Part shown: positions 56,150 through 64,000 of the stretch, piece after piece | How the letters are laid out: each line of letters begins with the position of its first letter | How positions within the stretch are numbered: position 1 is the stretch's first letter | Assembly: GCA_030248195.1 (NCBI GenBank) | Contig: JASAND010022070.1 | Span: forward strand, 1-64,000 | Source of the DNA: Trissonchulus latispiculum | Lineage: Eukaryota > Nematoda > Enoplea > Enoplida > Ironidae | DNA: 64,000 bases | Reading direction: 5' to 3' | The notes under the pieces: model-generated | Seen by the model: only the letters and a program-made list of their open reading frames with translations | The model's database searches: none | What the model was told of the DNA's origin: nothing | Made by a program: the position numbers and the translations under genes

Positions 56150-56591
56150 TGTGTAGATGGTTGGCTTAGGTAATTTCGTTTCAATATAAAAGAGTCTGTA
56201 GGAACCAGTTTAGTTGAGTTGAGTTGGGGGTTAAGTGTCGAGTAAGGCTCCGTCATTCCCGTAGAATAAGACCTCCAGACTTTTATAGTAGTATTTTATA
56301 TTGTACTCGTCGTCTCTTGCTATTACTGGATTATATTTTGTATTACGATTTTGTCTATCTGTTGGAATCTTGCACCATTTTTGTTGATCATAATAAAGTT
56401 GAGTTTTGTAATTTTTCGTAGGATTATCTGGATAGGAGAGTAATTTTAAACTTAGAGTTTTTAGCATCACACTCCTTAGACTAGAACCTTAGAACCTGCA
56501 CTTAGTTTCCTAAATTTATACGAAGTCCGGTCTTTATTTCGAAGTAGTAAGAACATATAGCACCAAACTTTACAGATGTGGCGACCGTGAC
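56150..56591 (+). promoter_or_regulatory. Putative 5' LTR end and primer-binding site
   Basis: TATAAAAG at 56185 and AATAAA at 56392 are in U3-R order, and TTACA near 56574 would close the LTR. TGGCGACCGTGAC at 56579 looks like a tRNA primer-binding site. No second LTR of this kind is in the window, so it is inferred from order only. Confidence 0.45.
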
Positions 56592-57091
56592 TGAGGTAGA
56601 TGTTAAAAACTTTTTCTGTAAATTATTCACCTCCAGTTACTCGCGCTATAGCAAAACGTCAGAGAGACGTCATTTTGCTTTTTGACGAGTTACCTGATTG
56701 TGAAATTTCGCAAATTTCTCAAAATTCTGGTGTAATGGCGGACCCTAATTTTTCCGGACCCCAAGATCTCAACCACCCCCCAGGAACCAGTGGTGTGTCG
56801 GGGAAGCGCTCAAAATTCTGCTCAAAATGGGGGGAATGATGGCGTCAGGTCTTCCACTACTGGGGGGCAGCTACAAATTGGTTGAGAGGGGGAACCGGCC
56901 GTGATCTCCCCCAGAATAATGGTCGGGGGGCTGGGGGTTTTTCGGGAATCTTCTCTCGACAGCTTTTTGGGGGCCTCGCCTAGATTCGGGGGGACCCATA
57001 TGCGTAGGTTTCCTCCTCCCTTTCCCCCCCCCGTGTTCATGTCACTCCGGATTCTCCAGCTCAAGTTGGGAATGAAACTTCTGTAAAAGTT

Positions 57092-59046
57092 TTGGAAGGC
57101 GCGTCAGAAGGTCTTGCGGCTGGATTTGGCTCTCCTCAGGGGACGGAGTCGGTTACCGGGAGTTCGGGGGGAGACTCCGCCCGGCCTGACTTCCGTGCAC
57201 AGAAAAAGCTCCCCGATCTAGACACTTATTTGGAAATGGCTTTCGAAAAAGGAGAGGGTGGCCTCTATGATGTTTTGCAAGAATTTTTTGATCAGAACTG
57301 TAAAGATCCAGGTCTGCCATTGATTTCAGTGGCGGAACTTTATCATTATGAGAAAGGGAGCGACCCCCACCCTCAGTCTCGGGGAGAGACCTTGTAGAGA
57401 CTGGGAGTGGGCGACAAACCCCTTCGGAGGAGTTGATCCAGCTGACAGACTCTGAGGCGCCCCCTCAGGAGGGTCAACCCCCCAAAACTTCGGCAGTGTT
57501 GCCCATTCCTTCAGGTGAACAGTCGGACCCGCCGGCACAGTCTCAAGATGGTCAAACTTCGGCTTCTAGAAATTCTCCGGCTGTGGCTGGTACAGATCCT
57601 GTGCCTGGGACGTGGGGTCTGGCAGAAGGATTCGTCTGGTGTCCTACCTGTCCACAATACCCGCAAGGTACGTATATGCGAGTCCTCCAAAGTCATGGCG
57701 CAGGGACTCAGGAAGACTCCGGAGGTCAAACACAAGGGCCACGATATTTTTATGAACCTCAGACGAATCAATACTACAGATATAATTACGAAGGTCACCC
57801 TGTTTACCCTTTCATACCGAATGGGGGGCCCCAAGGGGGCACCCCGGAGCAATCAAATTGCTGCGGAACGGACTCAGGGCAATCTACCTCTGAGAGGTGC
57901 TCCTCAACCTCCAAATAACGTCCCAGGCCGGAGGTGCGGCGGACGCACGACAGCAACAAAATTATCTAGAGCCTCCACCGGTGCCCTTGCCCGACCACAA
58001 TGGTCGCGCTGGAACGCCCAGTACGGGGGGTCAGACTTCCCCAACCTCCCCCGTTGACGCCCCCGGGACTCGGCCCAGTTCAGGCGGACAATGCGCTATA
58101 TTACACGTCTAGACGGGAAAAAACCCCGTCTACGGTTCTTAGGCGCCCAACTCCTCCCACCATGGAGGCAATTGATGCGTCAGTTTTATCCCATGACGCT
58201 CGACTCTACCGCACATATATGGGCATACTATGGGAGGTACCCAAATCCGAGCCTGAAACTATGGTGGAAAAATGGTTTCCACAGTTCGAGTCCACGGCTA
58301 ATACTTACCAAATCCCTCAGAACTAACATCTACAATAAGTTAGGGAGTAAGGCCCAGGTGTATGCGGCAAGGGTGGATCCTTCGGTGACAGATTCTTATG
58401 CCAGGTTTAAGGAACTCTTGCAATCTCAATTTCCGCGAACCAAATTGTCCATGGCGGACCGCTACACAGGCTTTGTATAGCGCAAACAGAGGCCGGGGGA
58501 GCATGCCCGTTAAAGTTCATTTCGGAACATCAGGCCATGTCATTGGACATTTGGAAGTACCAAGACGAAAGGGTCCGCCACTGTGTCCATCAAACGTTTC
58601 TAGGAATTCACCCAAGGTACGAGGGGGCTCTCGCATCAGCTTTTAGAGGAGAGGAATCGTCCCTTCAGCAAATCTTTCGTATCGTAGATAAGGTTGATTC
58701 ACGCTCCCCTAAACCTGAGCTAGAGTCGCCTACGTATCTCTCCCCAGTCTACCAGCTAGACTCGAGGGAGACGGGAGCCACCGGATGTACTCCAAGTACC
58801 ACTCCACAGCTTGCCATTGCACAGGAATTACAGGTTATGAAAGAATATTTCGAACAGAAAATTGCTAAGATGTCGCGGTCAGAGGATAGAGCTGCTGAGA
58901 AATGTTCATACTGTAATAGAAGGGGTCATGACCCAGATAAGTGCGGGGATAAGTATCCGAATTTGACCCCGTCTAACTGGACTAATCCCCGGAGAAACCC
59001 TCGGCGGGAGCAGGTTGCGGGGGTGGAATACAATCAGGCCGGTTAG
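57092..59046 (+). pseudogene. gag: Gag, frameshifted, with capsid-like part and zinc knuckle
   Basis: Coding traces move between frames: a Pro/Gly-rich N-terminal part (57092-57397, 57433-57918), a capsid-like part (GILWEVPKSEPETMVEKW, then YARFKELLQSQFPRTKL and MSLDIWKYQDERVRHCV, FRGEESSLQQIFRIVDKV), and a nucleocapsid CSYCNRRGHDPDKC (C-x2-C-x4-H-x4-C) at about 58903-58944. The longest clean piece is 58537-59046. The layout is that of Ty3/gypsy Gag. At least three frameshifts or stops make it inactive. Confidence 0.75.
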
Positions 59047-59991
59047 GCGGCCCAACAAAATTTTTACCCTCCCCCGTTCCCACAGTATGGGCAACCTCTG
59101 CCCGAACAGTATGCATCCCCCTCCATCAACAACAGTGGCAGCCGGCACCGGCTCACCCACCGTTGCCCCCGGCACCTTTGCTACAGCAACAGCAGTGGCA
59201 ACCGGCCCCACATCAGCAATATGGGGTGCCGATACAACAGACCCAGGTGAGCATGCAGCAAAATTTTGTCACGGCCACCCCGCAACACCAAGGGCCGGCT
59301 CCGCCTACTCCGGGGGGGGGCCCTCGCCGGGTGTTCCAACTTTGGTTCCGGTCCCTTCCGGGGGACACCCCCTGGTCAGCAACCTCAACAGAATCTGGTG
59401 GGACTTATTGAAACTCAGGAGGTTCGAAATCAACATATTTTCGTCTTGGACACCGAACGGGGTCCCTACGCCAACCTCGAACCTATTACGCAACTTTTTT
59501 CAACTATCCAGTGGAATTTTTTAACCTTACTAGCTGCGTACGGAAGTGATCACGAGTTCATGATGAAATTTTTTCATACGGTGAGGGACCAGTTAGACAC
59601 ACTGTTGAGTTTAGCGATGGAGGAGTGGCCCGATGCAATTCATTGGGACGACATCCTCCCCCGGAACCTCGCCTGGACTGCTTCGGGAACAATAGCCCGT
59701 AGTTAAGCGGAGATAGTATGGCCTCCCCTGTATACGGTGGGGGTGGCGCTGTGCCTTTGGGGGGTGTCCCTGGCTCAGTAGCGAGCTCCTTTGCCATCAC
59801 GGGGCAGGTTGACGCCAATTTTCCTGCTCCTGGGCCGGATCATCGGGCTGGAAACGGGGTGGACGCGCCCAGCTCTTTCTCTCGGAGCCCTGGGGGTCAG
59901 GATATCACTACTTTTCATTGGGTTTCTGTGTTCCCTCAAACTTCGACAGAACTAGAACTTGAGGCGGTCTTGGCCGCTGGCGATAATATAC
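59047..59991 (+). pseudogene. Gag-protease linker, frame-broken
   Basis: Gln/Pro-rich repeats (QQQWQPAPHQQYG) are followed by frames at 59266-59706 and 59718-59991 with no recognised domain. The last frame ends at the insertion point of the LTR element. Confidence 0.45.
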
Positions 59992-60199
59992 TGTAAGGGA
60001 TTTGAGAAAATAATCGGTTTCATATTGAAAAAAGGCTTCTTGTAAAAAACGGCTCAGTTTTTTCTAGATTTGATCCAGGACGGTAACCTGTGACTATACA
60101 GATACGTGTTTGTTTGACTATGTTTCATGCTGGCAGTTAATTAAACCATTTCTCGTTCTATTTCATCATCACGTTCAGTCAACTGCCGTGGACCTTACA
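59992..60199 (+). repeat. 5' LTR
   Basis: 208 bp, TG...CA ends, almost identical to 61587-61794 (TTTTTTCT versus TTTTCTCT near position 70). Confidence 0.95.
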
Positions 60200-60201
60200 A
60201 T

Positions 60202-60972
60202 TTGGAGGGGGCGCCCGGGCGCCCATTTTCAAAATGGACCGAAGCTTTCCCGACGAAGACAATGGACGCCAGGGAAGTAGCCCGGTTGCTGGTTGAAGAG
60301 GTAGTAGCACGGTTTGGCTGCCCTGAAGTTATTCTTTCCGATCGAGGGAAAAGTTTTACTTCACGGGTCATTAAACAGACGGCTGCTCTGTTATCATGCA
60401 AGAAGGTAGAAACCACAGCTTACCATCCCCAGGGCAATGGCCTGGCCGAGAGGACCGTGCGCACCTTAAAGGGTATATTATCAAATTATGTTAACCGGAA
60501 ATTTACCAATTGGGATGAGTATCTGCCTTACGCAATGTTCGCCATGCGTACTTCGGTAAACTCATCAACTGGATTCACTCCTTTCGAACTTGTTTACGGT
60601 AAGACACCACGTTTACCCTTAGATGTCGCAGATTTTAATGACACCTTGACCACTGAGAATTGTACCGCGGCAGGCTATGCGCGCAAACTTAGTAGGGTTC
60701 TCCAATCGATGCATTCCGAGGCCAGTAAACACTTGGAGAGTGCCCAACGTTCCCAGCAGCACTATTACAATTCAGCGAAAAAGCGGTTTCCAGCTTTCCA
60801 GGCAGGAGATCAGGTGCTGGTGCGGATACTACCGAAACCAAGATTTGGGCCAAAATGGATAGGTAACTGCGAAATACTTGAGCAAACATCTCCAGTGAAC
60901 TATAGGGTGTGGAACAGAGACACGGGGGAAGAACTACTTTGTCACTCCAATAATGTGAAGTCTATGGAATGA
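60202..60972 (+). CDS. Truncated Ty3/gypsy integrase
   Basis: 256 residues, intact frame. FSKWTEAFPTK, then FGCPEVILSDRGKSFTS (second catalytic Asp), YHPQGNGLAERTVRTLK (catalytic Glu), FTPFELVYGKTPRLP, and a C-terminal GPKWIGNCEIL...NYRVWN fold like the gypsy GPY/F module. The N-terminal HHCC zinc finger and the first Asp of the D-D-E triad are missing because of the internal deletion, so it cannot be catalytic alone. The apparent Met start lies in the primer-binding region and is probably accidental. Confidence 0.88.
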   Translation: MEGAPGRPFSKWTEAFPTKTMDAREVARLLVEEVVARFGCPEVILSDRGKSFTSRVIKQTAALLSCKKVETTAYHPQGNGLAERTVRTLKGILSNYVNRKFTNWDEYLPYAMFAMRTSVNSSTGFTPFELVYGKTPRLPLDVADFNDTLTTENCTAAGYARKLSRVLQSMHSEASKHLESAQRSQQHYYNSAKKRFPAFQAGDQVLVRILPKPRFGPKWIGNCEILEQTSPVNYRVWNRDTGEELLCHSNNVKSME

Positions 60973-61586
60973 ATTTACTGAGTTAAAAGCAAAATCCCAC
61001 CTGCGACTGCGAGGCGTCCTGGCCTCTTTACAAAGCAGCAAGGTGTAGGTGGAATTTTGTTAGTGTTTGTGAGTAAGATTTATTTAGTTTTGGGGGGGGG
61101 GTAGGCACTGTCCGTTTAATTAAAAGACTGTCTCATAACTGTGTACAGAGTCCAACGGTGTCTTGATTTTAGCTTGGATTTTTGTTTGGAGTTTTTGCTG
61201 GTGAGGAATTTTTCCTGGTTTTCGAGGCGTCCTGGCTTCACGAAAGGCAAACAGTTCAAATTCCTGCACTGCCACTGCAAAACCTTACAAGTCGCACTCG
61301 ACACCTGTTTCTTTAGTTTTATTCAGGCAGTACCGGTCTCTAGGTGTACTCTCATACATTTTATTTATTTATTTACTACTTTATTTAATATATTAGCAAA
61401 CGCCACGCAGTGTATATTATTATAAGTATCAATAATAGGCATTGAATCCTGTTTTACTTGACCTCGCGGTTTCCCTCTGGTCGGGCTAACGTTTGTATGC
61501 AAACCTTCATTGAAAGTGCTCGTCTGCTACTCGTTTATATTATGTACTCTGTCTGTATTACAGCTTTTAGACAAAGGGGGAGGAAT

Positions 61587-61794
61587 TGTAAGGGATTTGA
61601 GAAAATAATCGGTTTCATATTGAAAAAAGGCTTCTTGTAAAAAACGGCTCAGTTTTCTCTAGATTTGATCCAGGACGGTAACCTGTGACTATACAGATAC
61701 GTGTTTGTTTGACTATGTTTCATGCTGGCAGTTAATTAAACCATTTCTCGTTCTATTTCATCATCACGTTCAGTCAACTGCCGTGGACCTTACA
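61587..61794 (+). repeat. 3' LTR
   Basis: 208 bp, preceded by a purine tract and followed by the TATAC duplication. Confidence 0.95.
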
Positions 61795-61799
61795 TATAC

Positions 61800-62150
61800 C
61801 AGCCATTATGATCAATGTCCAGGGTCAGTCTTTACTGGCCATTTTGGACACAGGAGCGTCTATCTCAATCATCAGTAAGGCGGGATAGGATCGTCTCCTC
61901 CGGGCGGGGGTAGACTTGGTGATTCAACACCCCGATTCCATCCGGGCACGCACTTCCGAGAACACTTCATTGAAAATTGTAGGTAAAGTTTAGTTTTGTT
62001 CCAGCTGGGTAGCCTCCAATTTGGTTGGCTTTTTCATTTAGCTCCGGAATTTCATAAGGACGTGTTAGTCGGCACTGATTTTATAAAAAATTATAGCTGG
62101 GATGTGCTTTTCTCGAGAAATGTTCTTCATATGAACGGACTTGATTACGT
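61800..62150 (+). pseudogene. Retropepsin-like fragment
   Basis: LLAILDTGASISIIS is the aspartic protease active-site loop with Asp retained. A stop follows 10 codons later and a frameshift leads to VLVGTDFIKNYSWDV, the family's second loop. It is the continuation of the element interrupted at 59991. Confidence 0.75.
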
Positions 62151-64000
62151 AACAAAATTTTGCTTAATAAGAAATAATGTGCGACGAGCTTTAGCATTAA
62201 TCGAATCTACATGCTCAGACACGCATAGACGGGAGTTGATATAGACCCCCAGGTCATTGGAACCATCAACTATCTCTAAAGCCGTATTAGATAGATTTTG
62301 ACCCAAATGAGTATTGTTACGTCCCAAATGGAGCACAACTGTTTTATGAATAGCTACCGTTAGCTGCCACTCGTTAACCCATTCATTTAAAAGGTCAAGT
62401 TTCTCTTGCAAAACAATATTTCTATTAGCTCCGTTTTAAAATAATTTGATACCGTCAGCATAAGCAGCATGACAAGAACCCCCCAATAAAAGTAACAACT
62501 CATTTATGTATATGAGAAACAAAGTAGGGCCACAAACAGATCCTTGTGGTACACCACTAGTCACATAACGCCAATCCGAAAAAGAATTATCAATACAAAC
62601 CTTCTGACGACGATTTGAAATAAATTATATAATGAAAGTTAGAAAACGACCAGTGATTCCATAAGCTATGAGTCGTTGCTCTATTTTAAGGATTGAAAGT
62701 GAGTTATAGGCTTTTTTCAAATCAATATATACCACATCCACAGCTTGTTTTTTATCCAATGCAAGACTCCAGTCATTACCACAACGAAGTAAGTTTGTAA
62801 CAGTAGAACGACCTTTAAGAAATCCATGTTGACTACTAGAAAAAATATTATTATCCATGCAAAAACGCATTAAGTTCCTATTTATAAATGCATCAACAGG
62901 TCTAGCTGCACCACAGGTTAAAGAAACATCTCTATAGTTTTCGACAGAATTTCGGGATCCCTTATTTTTGAAAATAGGAGCAACATTGGCATCTTTCCAC
63001 TCTCGAGGCAAGGTACCTAATCGCAAACCAAAATCAGTAATCAGAAACAAAGGAAAAGCAAGCTCAGCTGTAAATTTACGATAAAAAAGATAAGGTATTC
63101 CATCAGGACCAGTTACTAAACTCGACTTCAAACTCAATAACGATTCATATACATCAAGAACAGTAATACCAACTTCATCTAATAATACATTATTATAATG
63201 TACTATAGCAGGTCGATGGCCATCATCGTTTATATAAACAGAACCGAAATGGTTGTTCAACAAGTCACATTTATCCCCGTTACATTTTACTTTATTACCT
63301 TGAGAATCAATCAGAGTAGGCACCCCGGCTTTCGCTTTTAACTTTTGATTAGCATATCGAAAAAATTTTTTCGTGTTTCTATTTTTTGCCAGTCTATTTT
63401 CATGTTGCTCCATAAAATTACTCAATTCTCGACGAAACAGTTCACTTAACATAACGTATTCCCTTTTAGATAACATATCCATTTGTCAAGTCCAAGTTTT
63501 AAAGGCACCAATTCTTTGGTTATCAAGCCGTTTTAACCGTTCAGGCCAAACCATCGTTGATTTTGTAGCTTTAACCAGTGGAACGAAAGCATCAATCACA
63601 TTTTAAATTAAAGCTAGAAAAACCTAAAGAAATTTGAGCTTTATTAAACTAGACCAAAACGATTCTACAATACCAATTTCATGATCTACATTAGCCCAAA
63701 ACACATTAATCCAGTTAATATTATTCAAAACGGAACTGATAAGTACACTGTCCATAATAAAAAAATTACGAAGCATTTCGGATTTTTCTCGGAAACTGCA
63801 CGTAATTTTAAATCGAATACCAGCATGATCAGAATTTCCTAAAGGAGCATCAACAGAGAAATACTTAATTTACATTAGAGGTCAGAAGTAAATCAAGCAA
63901 ATTCGGGGGACGAAATCTGGTAGGCTCAGTAATAAGTTGGGATAAACAACAGTCTGATACAACATCAGAAAATCCCTTTCTCTAAAGTTAGCCGACGACA
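62148..64000 (-). mobile_element. LINE (non-LTR) reverse transcriptase, partial
   Basis: Runs from beyond the right window edge down to about 62148. Near 63.9 kb (minus strand) there is an endonuclease-end motif, LITEPTRFRPPNLLDLLLTS. RT follows: TGPDGIP, NYRDVSLTCGAARPVD, QHGFLKGRSTVTNLL, VVYIDLKKAYNSL, GVPQGSVCGP, and the catalytic box as AYADGIKLF. The pattern fits jockey/CR1-type LINEs. There are stops or frameshifts at 62625, near 62440, and near 63.5-63.9 kb. The second Asp of YADD is Gly. The 3' end is cut at the boundary with the gypsy-like element. Confidence 0.88.
62625..63482 (-). pseudogene. LINE RT, main open part
   Basis: 285 residues covering the linker and the first half of RT up to the YID box and following helix (RLIAYGITGRFL). 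The clear RT motifs are T-G-P-D-G-I-P, N-Y-R-x-V-S-L, Q-H-G-F and Y-I-D. The frame is closed at 62625 by a stop just before the G-V-P-Q-G motif, which continues in the same direction after it. Confidence 0.85.

Larger units (their letters stand above)
59992..61794 (+). mobile_element. Young, internally deleted LTR retrotransposon
   Basis: Two 208-bp LTRs (59992-60199 and 61587-61794) differ at a single seen position. Both start TGTAAGG and end CCTTACA. The 5-bp target duplication TATAC flanks the element (59987-59991 and 61795-61799). TGGAGGGGGC, a possible primer-binding site, follows the 5' LTR by 3 nt. A polypurine tract, AAAGGGGGAGGAA, precedes the 3' LTR. Between them only the end of integrase and ~600 bp of non-coding sequence remain; gag, protease, RT and RNase H are deleted. 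Confidence 0.95.
56600..62150 (+). mobile_element. Decayed gypsy-like element: gag and protease, split by a younger LTR element
   Basis: Frame-broken Gag from about 57.1 to 59.99 kb and a retropepsin-like part at 61.80-62.15 kb belong together. They are separated only by the LTR element at 59992-61794, which carries a TATAC target duplication. RT onwards is missing: at about 62150 the sequence changes abruptly to a LINE on the other strand. Confidence 0.75.

Noticed and set aside
57326..59211. Minus-strand ORFs opposite the gag remnant
   Set aside because: Antisense shadows; the plus strand carries the capsid and zinc-knuckle motifs.

Overview
The window is eukaryotic and almost certainly from an invertebrate animal. 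It is AT-rich and gene-sparse. Its genes are split by introns with GT..AG borders, and it is full of retrotransposon debris, DNA transposons with terminal inverted repeats (TIRs), foldback hairpins and tRNA-derived SINE heads. The clearest host gene is a DEG/ENaC sodium channel, a family confined essentially to animals. I cannot name the species. There are no bacterial operons, rRNA genes or CRISPR arrays.

Layout: 0.9-4.0 kb is a decayed LTR-retrotransposon gag/protease block (minus strand), followed by a promoter-like stretch at 4.6-4.9 kb. From 6.57 to 25.89 kb runs a plus-strand DEG/ENaC channel gene. I could join most of its exons by splice sites and reading phase: TM1, then a kringle-like exon, a C-type-lectin-like domain, the cysteine-rich channel ectodomain, and TM2 with a G-x-S filter motif. 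A poly(A) signal lies 25 nt after the stop. Its introns hold at least five mobile elements. A terminal exon of a second gene follows at 26.6-26.9 kb.

From 27.1 to 31.2 kb lie two hAT-like non-autonomous transposons with perfect 8-bp target duplications. A duplicated segment at 31.3-32.45 kb reappears, expanded by insertions, at 46.7-54.3 kb. From 35.1 to 38.0 kb (minus strand) there is a Ty3/gypsy-like RT-RNase H block without a visible integrase. It is followed by two related ORFs with an unrecognised Cys-rich motif. An unidentified minus-strand gene with at least three phase-consistent exons lies at 41.3-43.0 kb. A signal-peptide exon sits at 49.1 kb. Foldback elements of 0.7-1.5 kb dominate 44-54 kb.

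From 56 kb onward there is a decayed gypsy-like gag/protease element. It is split by a younger LTR insertion that keeps only part of an integrase. The window ends in a minus-strand LINE reverse transcriptase that continues past the edge.

The most noteworthy items are the kringle/lectin-bearing DEG/ENaC gene, the paired Cys-motif ORFs beside the integrase-less RT block, and the duplication pair that gives an empty-site proof for one hAT-like insertion.
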